Source: Entomortierella parvispora
Lineage: Eukaryota; Mortierellomycota; Mortierellomycetes; Mortierellales; Mortierellaceae
Length of the DNA: 64,000 nucleotides
Assembly: GCA_963573315.1 (NCBI GenBank)
Contig: OY752145.1
Coordinates: 744,001 to 808,000 of the forward strand
Direction: 5' to 3'
The number at the start of each line of letters is the position of its first letter. The first letter of the stretch is position 1. Below, piece by piece: positions 35,846 to 49,515 of this stretch. The notes under the pieces were generated by a model. That model searched no databases. It had not been told where the DNA came from and was given only the letters and a program-made list of their open reading frames with translations. The position numbers were made by a program, and so were the translations under genes.

Positions 35846-38800
35846 ATGTTTGGCGCCGGACTTGATGCTCAGGAGCTGACAGCACTCATTGAGCAAGACC
35901 TGCATCTAAAAATTGCCTTCCCATCGTTCTCCCTCGAGTCTTCCCTTGGTCACACTGCGTGTTGCGTGGTAAGGGCGAACGAACACATGTGTACTTTCAT
36001 CGACCAGGTCGACATAGCGCCTATCGCGCACCGGGTGGCCGGCGGAAACTGATTCCTTGAAAGTCCAGCCAGAGTTTAACCGCATTCTCTTTCCAAATAT
36101 GCAGCTTCAGAAGTCATGGCTCGACCAACTGCTGGCAGGGACGGCTACATCGCTCTTTGAGGTCAATGCGTTCAAGGATTTGAGTTCGACGACTTCTTAT
36201 ACCTTTCCCGTTGATGCAAAGAGCTCTTCTGGAGAGGTCAATGCCTTTATCAACGTCATTTCGAAAACAAAATCTTTGCGGCAACTGGGATGGACGAGGT
36301 GCGATAGATAAGTCTTGCGATGCTTTAACATGATTGTTTGGATTAGTATAGCCTTGTTGACATCTCATCATATTTTTTCACGCTTTATATAGGGTACGAG
36401 TATTCAAGGAGTCGCTTGGAAAAGCACTAGCCGAGACGAATGAATTGCAGACCACATTTACCACCAAAACCTCAATACCGGACAACGACAACTGGAATAT
36501 CACAGTAAAAGCGTACATCAGAGAACTTTTGGATTCAGAGGAAGGCACCGCTTTCAATCCCGAAAATGCTTCGTCACGACCCATTCCCAACTACAAAGCC
36601 TTCGCAGCCATCCTTGAGGGCGATGATGTGAAGGAGGATGTAGACTTGGATTCGCAAGACTGTCATATGAGGCACGGTTCATGCAGTCGGAACAAGGAAC
36701 TTATCGCCCGAGTACTCGACATCATATACCCGGACACTCTCCGTTACAGAATTGTACCTTCTTCACAAGAACATAAGCCTCCACGACTTGTTCTTATGGA
36801 ACGCGGGTCTGGTGGAAGGCCTACTCTTGCGCCAGCAAATATTGCCTCAGCCACTGTTATTCTTGAGTCGGACTCTGCCTATTTTTGCGTGTCACCCCAC
36901 CGGCTAGGGGGCGCGACAGGATTGACGACATTACAGGATCTTCTGCGATTCAATCCAGGCAACCTAAACACGTCTCTTAAAAAAGGGTTCCTTGTGTACC
37001 AACTTTTAAAGGCTGTAAAGGGACTGCACGAAAATGGACTCATCCATGGGTGCTTGAAGCCATCGAATGTGTACATCGACGAGAATCTCTGGATTACCTT
37101 AACTGGCATAAAGTGCTCGGTTCCGTACGAAAGCACCTTGTCAGGAAAAGGATCTTCGCGTCGCCATCCACAGGAACAGAGTATACCAAAAGGTACGAAC
37201 GACATCCACCACAATGGCACTTCATTCTTGGAACTTGGACTGACCATTGGCATCGTTGTCTTCACCTCCGTAGCTATTCAAGAGGAGTCAACCGTCATGA
37301 AGTGGGCGAAAGGTGAGATATCAAACTACACGTACCTAATGGTGCTGAATTACGCTGCAGGTAAGCACCCTTGTGCCATTGTGCCCTTATTATGCCCTTT
37401 ATTGCTCAGTCACTGATTTCCCATCATTAACATCAATCCTTTCCACAAAAAAAAAAAAAAAAAAAAAAAGGTCGGCGACAGGGCGACCCCAATGTCCATC
37501 CAATTTTCCCATGGGTTACCGATTTTACAGGATCCAAAGTCCAGCACGGGTGGAGGGACTTCACAAAAACAAAATTTCGACTTAACAAAGGCGATGAGCA
37601 GCTCGATGTCACTTTCGATGGACCTATCCCTCATCATATCACCGACATTTTGTCCGACATCACCTACTATGTGTATAAGGCGCGTCAGATACCTATACCA
37701 GTCCTCTGCCAGTTTGTACGATCCAAATACGAGGCAAACGAATACCCCTCCTCCATACGTAGATTATACGAGTGGACACCAGATGAGTGTATACCAGAGT
37801 TTTACACGGACTCCAGTATTTTCAAATCTATTCACTCTGACATGCCCGACATGGCACTACCACAATGGGCCGAAACACCAGAGGACTTCATTCGGATTCA
37901 CAGGCAGGCACTGGAAAGTGAATACGTCTCTTCTCATCTCCACGAGTGGATTGACTTGACCTTTGGATACAGACTGTCCGGCAAAAGTGCGATCGAGTCC
38001 AAAAATGTGGCGCTTTCACTCTTTCCAGGTCAAAGTGCCTTTATGAAGCATGGTATCATCCAGTTATTTACCGACCCACACCCACAAAGGACCAATAATT
38101 GGTCGCTATCGAAAACGTACGCTCTTCCATCCGCAAGTTTGTTGGTCATTATGTAATGAGTAGAGTGGAGGATTCCCACACTGATATTTTTTTTTCCATT
38201 GATAGTGAATTCCTCAAGTCCCAGTCAATTCATCAGACTGATCTTGAGAGGGCCTCCAAAATCACAAAACGCCGTAATTTTTATCGGCCCCAAAGTGACC
38301 GGCCGCAGTTTGTCGAAAAAGTCTCGGATCTTCTCTTCAGACCCGCTGGTCCTACACGATCCAAATCTGTTCGGCATCCTGCAGGATCTAGACCATCGTC
38401 TATTGTCGTTACCAATGGTCATGAACGGGAGCCATCGAGCGCAGCTCAGGCCGCAATAGTGGCGAGTACAGCCAACAATGTGATTTCGCCCATCAATGCT
38501 CTGGCCCAGGACGCCAACGTCACCCTAGCATCCACGCGGCCGGAAGCCCTCATCCAATTTCTACAATCAGAGCCAATTGATCTTCCAAAGGAGCTTCAGG
38601 ACTTGACTTTTGCGGAAGAGTTGAGTCATTTTGAAAAAACGTTTCAGTTTGGATCGAAGTATCACTTTTTGGACAGCACTGCAGCTCGAACGCAAGATTC
38701 TGCGGACACTCAAAAAAAAGAGACGAACGGGTCCTTGCCTCGAAAAGAAGACTCATTCCAGTATATGCAGAGCTGGGATGTTTATTGTCTTGGCGAAATC

Positions 38801-41800
38801 TTTAAGCAAATTTATCTTGCAGAGGACATTCCCAACAACAGTATCGCGATGGCCTTGAGGCCTCACATATCGGTGACTGAGCTGACGATATCTCATCATG
38901 TAAGTTTAGGAGCATTAGCACGGTGTATGATGGCGGACTTTAGACCAATGATACCAATCTCTCTTATTTTTTTCTTCTCTTAGATACCCAACGCAGTCAG
39001 CAAAACAATTGTAGCGATGCTCCAGGAAAACTGGGAATCAAGACCAAAAATTGAGGACATCCTACAAAAGTCATTGCCGGCATTGGCACCCCAATCTCCC
39101 ACAATCTCCATGTTTGTTCCTAGTCTGGTGGCCGAAATTTACGACTTTTTGGCCAGATTTTATAGCTGGTACGATAACTTTTGTACCAACGAAAAGAAAC
39201 CAATGTTGGCGTGTGTAATCGTGTAATCTGACTCGCAACTTCTCCTGTTTACAATGTAGTTCCGAGTGTACGCAAATGGATCTCGCGAGCCGGTGGGTCG
39301 ATCGGATATGTGGATTCGAGGATGAGACATTCGAGATTGCTTTGCCAGTGTTCATTCACCTTTTTACAACTGAGGGGACGCGAATCAATGCTATAAGCCT
39401 CTTTCCCAAGCTCGGACAGCGACTCGGCATCAAAAGGACAAAGACTCATCTGCTAAAACCCATCATTAATCTCTTTGAGGTAAAAGCTTCAAGTAATCTC
39501 ACCTCTCGTTTTGTGTCTAAGATATTGGCTATGGAGCTTCATTAACCACTGCCTTTTGGGTTCTTCGATAGACCTCCAAGCCGACTCTCCCTGCAGAACT
39601 TTTCAACCTCACGGTTATCAATGAGTTCTTGCGGCGATTCGGAACTAGCACCTTCCTCAAGCAACTCTTCCAATATTACCTGGATGCCCTTGTTGCTGAT
39701 TATAGTCACGCGGAGCAACTGACAGATGACAAGTCATCCGCGACGTTTTCTACAGTCGATGGAGCTTCAACGCCCATTACCTCTGCTGCTGTGGAAGAGG
39801 AGCCTGCCAAGAAGAGACCCTATGATGATATTCCCACGATGGCCAAAGTCGCCAGTGAAGTCTTTGTCGGTATATGGTACGTCTCTTTCGCCGTCTTTTG
39901 ATGTATGGCACCACTCTGAGTTTGTTTCAAAGTCGACTCAATATTCCCATCCCTTCAGTCGATCTATAGGACCTATCTTGACCTCAAAGCATGTCATGAA
40001 ACCATTCTCAAGGTTGGCGTTCAAAGACCCAGTATCCTTGGCGTTGCTGAAGGAGACTCTGGGTGGTATTGCGCAAGAGTTTGGCTCAACCTTTGCGTTG
40101 GTGCAATTTAGCCATATCATGCACCTAGTGGAATCTGCATCGTCGACTATCTCTGTGCGGTCCAGCACTACGCTTAAGAACTTGCTCGGGTTACTTGGAT
40201 CGGTATGCAGTTTTGTCGTTTGTCCTCTGTTCTCTGAATCACATTCAGCTACTTCTTGAGCGGAGACGGTACTAATATCTGTTGCATCTACTAATATCTG
40301 TTGCATCTCACGTAGCTGGTCCCACACATATATGACACTCAATTGGTGACAGAGTTGAAAAATGGAGGGGCTGAGATCATGTATCGACTGATTGAATCTA
40401 GTCCACGCAAACCGTCCAATCGACCTGACACGCAAGCTGCAGTCCGGCTGGCGGTCAGTCGGACGGCATTGGATCTTATTCTCCAGCTCAGCTTTTCTTT
40501 GACTCGGCAAGATTGGGAGAAACAGGTACCCAAAGCTTGGTAATCCTGGAAGAATGTTCCACCGTACAGAAGTATGCAAGCTGATCAGTTTGTTATGGTT
40601 CTGCTGTTCATAGATTGCGCCTATCCTTCAAAAGTACTTTTCTGGATTTGGACCCGACATTGACGATATGAGCTCAAAGACAGCGACAGCGCAAGAAATT
40701 CAACGAAATGAACAGGTGAGTGCTGTTTCATGAACCATTGTACCCCTCGAGATCCTATGTACTAACAAATTGACTGATCGACTGTAATCCTTGGCCGCAT
40801 CAAGATGATGTTTGCCTATGGACAATTGTGCTCATGTGTAGGGCAAGAGGCCATGCAGAGCATGATCCCCGCCAGGTACTCGCTGGGGCATGTCCTTCTT
40901 GAGATAGATGATATTACTCTTTGCTAACCTATACTGCTTGTCTTCCTCAACCTTCAGCGATGCCATCGAGAGGCTCATTGCTGCTAGATTGGACTCCAAG
41001 GAATTTGGCAACTCGCCACTGCGGTCACTAGGAAGCATCACAGCCCAGGGCAAATTTGTTCTCACCAGTTCCAACTCCACTTTCTGGCAACAGCAAAAAT
41101 CTCAGCAGTATAAAGATATGGCGCAGGCAAAGAAAGGTGGGGCGTTCTCAACTAAGGATCTCTGGTCTGCCACATCTGCCAGTATGTCCAAGGCGTTATC
41201 TCTTTTTGATTCCAAAAATAAGCCGAGCTCGACCGGGGCAACCAACGGCAATCAAGGAAGCAGCATCCATGGAGGTCTTTCTTATCCATCAGCGGCATCA
41301 GCTCTGGCTTCTGTTTCAACCTCAGCCTCAGTGAGCACACTGGCGGCAGCTTCAACCAACTCCACACCATCCATCATAGGAGGGTTGAATGCATCGGCGA
41401 AGGACTCTAGCGTCTATATTCCAAGCGAGAGAACCAACGATAGTTTCTCAATTGGCCAAGAGGCCTCGAAGTCTCCCACAGAGGCTCTTTCGACTGGTTC
41501 ATTGTCGCCAGTTTTAGGTGGTGGTCCTGCAAGAAAGAACAGACAGAATTTTGGGTCTCCAGGAAAGGCCAAGACTGCAGCAAGATTGGAGCAGCTAAGG
41601 TAACTAGCCTTACAACAGCTTATGACGGTAATGCCACGACTTTCTTACCAAGATACGTTTTGATATTCGTCAGCAACTGGAACCGATTTTTGTCTACGAA
41701 CCAAGAGGAGATGGCCAAGTCCATGCAGTTTGCATTTAACGATTGGAAGCTTCAAGGATTTGAAGGTAAAGACTTCCCATGGAGAGCCACCGTTATTCAT

Positions 41801-43038
41801 TCTTGAAGTGAAAATAACGACAGAGGTGTCTTTTTGTAGGCCATACATCGAGTGTCAGAGTCATTGGCGCAAATGAATACCAACGAGTGTTAGCAACTGG
41901 ATCGAAGGACAGGACAGTCAAATTGTGGTCCCTGGATATCCATCGAACGATTGAAAATCCGGACTATGTCGACCCTGGCTCAGGTTGCCTAATGACGTAT
42001 AATGGCCATCGGAGAGGTGCTGTGTTCGATCTTCACTTCGCGACAGGAGGTGGGTCCCATGGCACTGGGGACATTGTTGCAAGTTGCGATGGACAGATTC
42101 ACGTAAGTTTCTTGACGGATAATTGATCAAGTATGTCACAGTAGACCTTGGAGTTAATCCGATTCTCATTTTCTCGTTCTTAAAAAAACAGCTATGGGAG
42201 CCTGAGACTGGAAAAATGTCGCACGTATTCAACACTGGCAAAGTGCCCATTGTGTCCATGGTGCCGATATTTAGATCGCGGTACATTGTGGCTGGCATGG
42301 CCGACGGAGCCTTGAGCTTTTTGGACAGTCATACACATCTGAACCTCTGCAACTGGAGGGCGACCACCTCCTTCGGCATGACCATCAAAGCCGTGACCAC
42401 AAACGCTTCTGAAACCCTGATTGCGACTGGCTTCTCAAACGGAACAGTTTCTTTGCTGGAGTCCCGGACCGGTACCTTGGTGGGTCACTGGCGAGCTTCT
42501 GACAGCGAGATTACCCAAGTATGTGTAGAGCAGCGTTGTCCATGAGATTACCGCTGTCTTTATGGATACACTGATACAGTTGTCTCCTTTCTACTCCGTG
42601 TCGCGTCAAATCTAGATGAAGTTTTATACAGACGATATCCTGATCACGTCCGCTCCCGCGGACCACATGGTGTGCATCTGGAACGTGAAGACTTCTACGT
42701 TGATAAAGTCGATCCGAGGCACGTCCGAAATTATCTCACTTGAGATCTACAAGGAAGAGATCATTACGATGCACCATAACAACTCGATCTCGTTCACGCC
42801 GATCAATGACGATGTAAGATGCCATAGTTTATTGTCACCCGATCCAGGGGAAAAGGCCGACGAAGATTTTTTAACACTCTGGTGCATGGTTTCATCTCAT
42901 TTTTTTTAGTCGCTGGCATATACGTCCAAGTTCAAGAGCTCTGCCATCCGATCGTCAATATCGTCAATTGGAATCCTACCCATGAACCAACTGCTGGTTC
43001 TAGGATGTAACGAGGGCGACATATACCTGTACTCGTAG
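35846..43038 (+). CDS. WDR81-like BEACH/WD40 protein
   Basis: Eighteen exons: 35846-35968, 36105-36298, 36393-37360, 37471-38116, 38206-38899, 38984-39210, 39260-39479, 39572-39876, 39959-40202, 40316-40525, 40614-40715, 40805-40875, 40958-41599, 41674-41765, 41840-42102, 42192-42518, 42616-42813, 42910-43038. The frame is continuous for about 1884 residues, close to human WDR81 (1941). Order: a kinase-like region with HGCLKPSN (near 322); a BEACH domain (about 410-690) with [31 protein letters not shown] and [13 protein letters not shown]; helical and Ser-rich linkers; a WD40 propeller (about 1580-1884) with GHTSSVR and [15 protein letters not shown]81 works with WDR91 in endosome maturation by restraining PI3-kinase activity, and in aggregate autophagy (animal data). 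The kinase-like part lacks the catalytic Asp of HRD, as in WDR81. Intron 3 ends in a 23-A run instead of a pyrimidine tract. Confidence 0.9.
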
Positions 43039-43231
43039 TGTTGTGAAGATGTGGACAAGATATTAAAAAAAAAAAATCTCCCGGAGATCCGCATCGGGCG
43101 CGGGCAAATGAAAAGAGTTCCCGGCTTCTGTACTTCACATGATCTGGGACGCGCCCCACTTCTCTTTTTTTTCCCCCTTCGCTTTTACTTCAACCTGATC
43201 ATCTCCACAGTTCATTCGCCATCACCCCATC

Positions 43232-44837
43232 ATGCTGCGACAGGCTGCAATCAAACTCTCGACCCCCCTGGCAGCCTCCGCCGCACGGAATGCAGCCTCG
43301 GTACATTCATTCGCTCCTTGTGTTGTGTTTTCCGTGAATACAAAGCCAATTAACGCCCTATTTCCTGTCACCATTCTTCTCCTGTCGACGATAGCGTACC
43401 GCTAGAACAGCTGCCCACCATACCTCCAAATACTTCCACACCTCCAGGACCCAACTTCTAACTTCTACCGGTCTTCAATTGCTGAAAATCGGTCAGCCCA
43501 AGTCATCCCTCGGATCCTCTGGACCTCTCCCCACAGTTCAGTCCACCAAGAACCATGACATTGTCATCTCAACCCCCGGATCGTCCAAGAGCACAACCTT
43601 GAACCCGATCTGGCTCCGAGATAACTGCCCCTGCCCCGAATGTATTCACCCCTCGACCCGTCAAAAGCTGCACGCCTCGTCTCAAATCCCCTTGGATATT
43701 CAAGCCAGCTCTGTCAAGGCCACGCCCCAAGGTCTGGAATTGACCTGGTCCAAAGGTCTAGAGGATGTGGGCGATTGGGAAGATCCTAAAAAGGGCCAGC
43801 CCGGCCACAAATCTGTATACAGTTGGGACATGGTCTTGGGGTCTTATGGGTCTTCGCCTCAAAATCACCGTGCCGAGATCAGGATGAATCACCCGGCTGT
43901 TCTGTGGGACGAAAAGTTGATGAACGAAAAGGTCCTCTGGTTGGATTATGAGGAGTACAGCAAGACGGAGGAAGGCCTGCTAAAGGCCTTGAAGCATTTG
44001 CAAGACTATGGACTGGTCTTTGTCAGAGGCGTCCCGACAGAGGATCAGGAGGTAGTCAAGGTCGCAGAGAGGATCGGACATCTGAGGGAGACATTCTATG
44101 GACGGACCTGGGATGTCAAGAGTGTACCGGACGCCAAAAACATTGCCTACACTAACCTCAACCTCGGCCTCCATATGGATCTCTTGTAAGTCTTTTTCTT
44201 TTCCTTTACTCCCCAAGAGGTTCATTCGGAGAAAATATGAGCAGAATAATGATGAAAAAAAAACCTAATTCGTCACACTCTTCCACCCTGCCCTTTTAGG
44301 TACTTTGAGGCCCCACCAGGTCTTCAATTGCTGCACAGTCTCGAAAACAGTGTACCCGGAGGTACCTCTATTTTCATGGACTCTTTCAAAGCTGTACAAC
44401 TCCTAAAGGAGGAGCATCCCGAAGATTACAATATCCTCACAAAGACGTCGACCACTTTTCATTACCGAAACGGCGACCATCACCTTCATTTCAACCGACC
44501 CACCATTGCCCTGGACCCGTACAACGATACCTTGACCGTCAACTACGCGCCTCCCTTCCAGGGTCCTCTGGAACTGGCCACTACTGAGGAGATGAGGGCC
44601 TTCTATAAGGCCCTGAAGAACTTTGCCGGTTACATAGAAAGACCCGATCTGCAATACCGTCATACAATGCGCCCAGGCGAGTGCATGATCTTTGCAAACA
44701 GACGTGTTCTCCACGCCCGAACTGCCTTTGATCCCACAAAAGGAAAGAGACATTTGAAAGGTTGCTATGTCGACCTGGATATGTTCCGGGACAAGTACAG
44801 GACCACCCTTCAAGCAAAGCTGGAAGGAAAGTTTTAG
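43232..44837 (+). CDS. Gamma-butyrobetaine dioxygenase-type 2-oxoglutarate/Fe(II) oxygenase
   Basis: Three exons: 43232-43300, 43395-44185, 44300-44837; about 465 residues. The N-terminus (MLRQAAIKLSTPLAASAAR, then many Arg/Ser/Thr/His and almost no acidic residues to about 50) looks like a mitochondrial presequence. The N-terminal module has WLRDNCPCPECIHPSTRQKL, the Cys-rich zinc-binding type found in BBOX1/TMLHE. The catalytic jelly-roll carries the iron motif HMD (in LGLHMDLLYFEAPPG, near 258-270) and the distal His in RRVLHAR. Family members hydroxylate gamma-butyrobetaine or trimethyllysine in carnitine synthesis; PPGLQLLH after the HxD motif favours the butyrobetaine branch, but the substrate is not certain. 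It lies 193 bases after the WDR81-like gene, same strand. Confidence 0.8.
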
Positions 44838-44986
44838 AAAACATTACTAAAGAGGGTGTTATTGAAAAACTTTCAGAATTGAAATGATCCTGAAAGAAAG
44901 AATGAATGAATGTACAATACTTTACAGGTTTACAGAAGAATAAAAAAAGAAAAAAAGATGGGGACATGTAGAATCGGTTTGCCTCT

Positions 44987-47900
44987 TTAAGGACGACGAG
45001 CCGACCAGCTTGTGCGTGACGATTCGCGAGAGATTGGTGGGGATGGCCGAGACGCTGTGGGCAAGGGGGGAGAGGCAGAAGAGATTCGGCTTAAAGGACC
45101 AAGGCCTTTCAAAGTCTCCTTGTAGGGGTTGGTTCCTGGAAGCAAGGCCCTCTTCTTAGCATAGGCTGCAACGGAAGAGTCTGCTGGAAAGATACAGGGT
45201 AGATGGCTGCTGTCGGTCGCAGACTGATGGGCATCCGAGATCTCCTCAAAATCTGCCTCCTTGGTTCCATCAAACAAGCTGACTACTTGCTGGGATTGAG
45301 GAACCCAGTCTTCTCTGTACGAAGCTAGGTGCGAGAGGTCAACCTCAGGGTAATTAGCAAACTCTACATCATCAAGATCATCGGACTGTTCGTCAAGCGA
45401 AGCGGTATCTGGAGACAAAGTGTCGGTAGAGGGCACTTTCATGCTTGACTTTGGGGCCTTGACAACGCCCCACGAGCCAGTCATCGCCTTCTTGCCCTTT
45501 GTGGGTGTAGCATCTCTGATTTGACGCCTGGGAGCCGATTTTAGCTTGGCTAATTTGGCCGCAGGAGAGGCCAAGACTCCACTAGATCCTCCTCCTTGAC
45601 CATCTTTGCCACTTCCAGGATCCTGGCGACTAGAGGCTGCAGTGGAAGCCTCCTTCTCCGCCGCAATTTTTGCATTGAACGCCGCCAATTCGTCGACTTT
45701 TTGTTGCTTGAGGAATTTTTTGATTTCTCTCATGGTCGCCATGGATTGAACTTGCAAAAACGTTGATCGCGCTTTTTCGTCAGCTTCCTGGATGTTTGAC
45801 GTTGAGACGGCACTACCCTCAAGACCGCGCTCGGCATTTTGAATGCGCAGGCGCTCTTCTGCTGCACGGAGTTCAAAAGGGAAAGAAGATTCGCCTGCTT
45901 CCTTGAATCCAGGATTAATATCTCCAAGTTTTCCGCCATTTGTCAGATCCAACACATCCTCGATGGTGAGACTCTTTCCGTGAGGGATGGGCTCCAGCTG
46001 CGTGGGTGTCAAGCAATCCATAAACACTTCCTTGCGGAACACGTGGTCCACATCGACGCAGGAAAAGAATGCCACCGACTAGACAGATAAAAAAAGAGAC
46101 AACGTCAGTATTAACATATATCGTTTTTGGCATATAATATCTGTCGATAACTGCTCTTGATCATGAGGGATGATATACCTGTGGGAGATCATGGATTCCT
46201 AATTTATATGAAAAGAGGGCGCGAGTCCAAAGATTGCTGATCTGGAGAGCCAGCGTGGCTCGGGCGGAATCCTCTTCCTTCACTAGATAGCGGACCTCGT
46301 CATGAACACAGAGCATGAACCTGGCTTGGATTTCATACTTCTTGATCAGGTAGTTCATGGACACCAAAAGCAGATGCAAATAGTCCACGCCAGAGGACTG
46401 AACAACCCAGTTGACGCGAGATGTCATAAATTGATTCTCTGTGTGTTTAGGCTTTAGCGCGTCGGTGATACCACATCCCAAGGCAGGCGTGCGAGGGTCG
46501 TCGGCGGTAGCAGTCCGCTCCAGACTGTTGAACATGTAACTTTCGGTGCCACCATGCCAGAACGGCCGATCTGTGACCAAGGTGTATTCAGGCTCTTTGT
46601 GCTGTTTGGTTCCTTTCGTGGCCGTATACAGGTTGTTGGCTCGCAACTTTGCTTCCGCTCCGTCGATAGTCGAGTTGAACTGTTGTAAAAGTCGGGCGGC
46701 AAACTTCAACCCTGCTCCATAGATTCGTCCATAATTGAAAATCTTGGCTTGGTCGCGAGAAATGCCAAGAATTTGTGCAGTTTTCGAGTGTAGATCGGTG
46801 CCGGCTGCTTTGGTGCCTTGCAACGTCATCCATCCAAGAGCAGTAGCGCCATGCATCTTGAACTGGGCGTCGCCCATCAAACTCGAGATCCACAGCTCCT
46901 CAGAATCCACATCGGCGCCGACAATCTTGTATCCATCAGGAGCTTGAACCATGGACTTGAGTTCGGATCCTATCCTGTTCTTTTTAGCGTTGCTGGCAGT
47001 CATCCAAGTCTTTTCCACGGCACGGCGAGTCACGGTGCCCATAGTGATGATCTGAGGCATGATCATGCCTCCTAGCCCACCTTCGCCACGGTCTGGAAGT
47101 CCCATCGCTGGTCCAGGGCCTTTAGCGCTCTTATCCCAAACAACAAACTGCTCTTCAATACGTTCCCTGGCGCTCACCCAGTATGCACACTGGGCATTCA
47201 TATCCAATGCTTGCCTAGCTAATCGGCTACTGTCATCCGTTGATTCGCCCTCTGCTGCAAAAGAACTCAGCACGTTGTCCTCGAAATAGGGGATATAGCT
47301 CTTTGCTAGAGGGTTTCCGACATTGGCGCCATCTCCGGATTTGTGCGGTAAACGGTAATATCGATAGTGGTCTGGTTGGATGATTGGTTGATATCCTGCT
47401 TCATTTTCTGCAGGGAAGGTCAATGGTGCGGCTTTGGTGACAAAATCTTGGTTGTCCACAGGGACTCGGAACGTCCAGCCATGAAGGCTCGAGTGGACGA
47501 GGGGAAAGCCGCGCCACTGAAGCTTCAAAAGAAGTGGTGCTATCCTCTGTCTTGTGGTCATCTTGATGCGCTTTGAGCTTGCGTCCCATAGACCTCGATA
47601 CCATTCTGGTTTATCTGGAAGGAGCTTCGTGCCACAAATCCAACGAGGTTCCTGTCCTTTCCGCCATCCTTTGCCATTCACTAATGGAATGCCTTCTTTC
47701 CACCTACGTTTAGGTTTATCCCATTCCAATTGGCTCAACCAAGGATCGTTGGCGTAAAACTTGGGGTCTTTTTCAAAGTTTTCCAAAGCGTTGTTGGCGA
47801 GTAGAAGTAGTTTGGACTCCACGTTTTCTGTCATCTCCTGGTAAAGTTTGCCGCATCGATTCAGGTATGCTATCCATCCCTCATTTACTGTCAAAAAGGA

Positions 47901-49317
47901 GGATCCCATTTGCAGGATGCCAGCAAGCGAGACAGGATGCGGACAGGTGTCCAAGAACTTTGGAAATGTCTTTTGAAAGACAGCGTGTGTGGCAGCGACA
48001 TCTTGACCACAGTAGGTCATCAGATCCTGGAAATTTTCTTGGATAGTCGAGATCTCTGTTGCTTCTATTAAAATGTTTCTCGGCGCTTTGTCCATTCGGA
48101 TGTCGCAATGGAACTTGGCGACTTGCATCAAGCTGTTAATTGAACTGACGTCAAAGTATTTTCCAGTGGTGTCCTTGAATGCCTCCACATAAGCCTCGTT
48201 TTCGTTTTCAATCGCCTTGGAATACTTTAGCCAGCTGGGTCGTTGCTGAGTGCAGAGGCCTGATCCAGCGATATGAAGACTCATTGTGTCCAAGTAGCGA
48301 ATCCCGTTCTGTTCAAGCGAGTACTCTTCCAGCACACGTGCGCGGTCGTATCCAACATTGTGTCCGACCAATATCTTTTCTTGGCCAGGTCGATTCTCGC
48401 TTTTCCCAAAGGGCAAGAGATGCTGATCATTGACCAAGCCATTCCTTTCTGGATCAATCAACCAGGGTGACACCCAACCGTACCAAGCCTCAGTAGAAAC
48501 AGCGCAGGCCATGACCGGGTATTTGCTTAATCCAGGGACAGTCTCCACGTCAAACGTCAGGGCTTTCTCGGGAGGGTACGCCACCTGTGTCAAAGAGCCA
48601 TCTTTTCCATATCGGGTCCATCCAGCCTGCAAAATCCATTTTTTTGGTGGCGCAATTGTCGACGACTGTGCAAATTGGACTGCGATATCCCGATATGGTT
48701 CAGCGTCGTGGAGTCCAATGTTGTAGAAATGGTCCTCAATGGTTTGACCGCGCAGCTTCGGTACGGGAAACTCTGTATTTGGCACCAGGATGGCCTCCTT
48801 GCCCCACAGGTTCTGTTTCTCGAGATGCGATATTGCGCATTGGACCATATCTGGGGTAGGCTTTGTCAGGTCATTCGTCAGAGCAGATTTACTCTCTGGG
48901 AAGACGAGGTCATGGAGCGTTGGGTGAAGCATTTGCACATCCACCTCGTTCTTGCGAAGAGCTACAAAGCAGGCGATAATAATGTCATTTGTGAAACAAG
49001 CTATGTCAGCTGCAGTCGATATTTCCCAATGGTTGCATTATCAAGCGCAAAGATAAACGCTTACGAGAGACAGGACCCGTGGTTGACGAGAGAAGGCGTT
49101 TGTCCAGGATGGACCGTTGGATCAAAAGACGGGACCCAGAGGTCAGAAGGGTCCTCTGCTTTGTGGTCATCAATGACAAGGGCATGGCGTGGGCTGTAGA
49201 CAGGGATCGCGGGCAGACGTAGGCCTGGGTCGTGACTCCAGAGGAGGGTGAGCAGAGCAAAAGCAGGGTGCTCGGCCGATGGCGCCAGGGACGACTCTGC
49301 AAGATGCGCTGCACCAT
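44987..49317 (-). CDS. MIP1: Mitochondrial DNA polymerase gamma, catalytic subunit
   Basis: Three exons on the minus strand: 49317-49065, 48961-46179, 46078-44987; about 1375 residues. Exon 1 is a basic Arg/Ser/Leu-rich mitochondrial presequence. Exonuclease motifs: LTFDVETVPG (Exo I, about 220), VGHNVGYDRARVLEEY (Exo II) and YCGQDVAATHAVF (Exo III). Family A polymerase motifs: VGADVDSEELWISSLMGD (A), RDQAKIFNYGRIYGAG (B) and LCVHDEVRY (C, the second metal-binding Asp). This is the replicase of the mitochondrial genome, with proofreading. The last exon, about 364 residues, begins in the conserved region (SVAFFSCVDVDHVFRKEV) and then becomes a charged, disordered extension, as known for fungal Mip1 and absent from animal POLG. 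A CACGTG box (49487-49492) lies 170 bases upstream of the start. Confidence 0.95.
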
Positions 49318-49515
49318 TGCTAATTAGAGTGCAAGTGTAGAGGCAGAAGGGGGGGAGGGTGGCGGTAGAATACAATGGAGAAGAGGGATCAATCGTGGAC
49401 CATGGGAAAAGAAGAGAGAGGCGGCCTTTTGTGTTTTTGTTTGTTCGTGTGTGCACTTTTTGCAAGGGGGAAGGGAGTTGGAAGTCACGTGCAGTCACTT
49501 GTGCAAGCCAGGGCG

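Noticed and set aside
39930-39958. Alternative acceptor in the WDR81-like gene after TTTCAAAG
   Set aside because: Using it leads to an in-frame TAG within ten codons, while the acceptor ending at 39958 keeps the frame.
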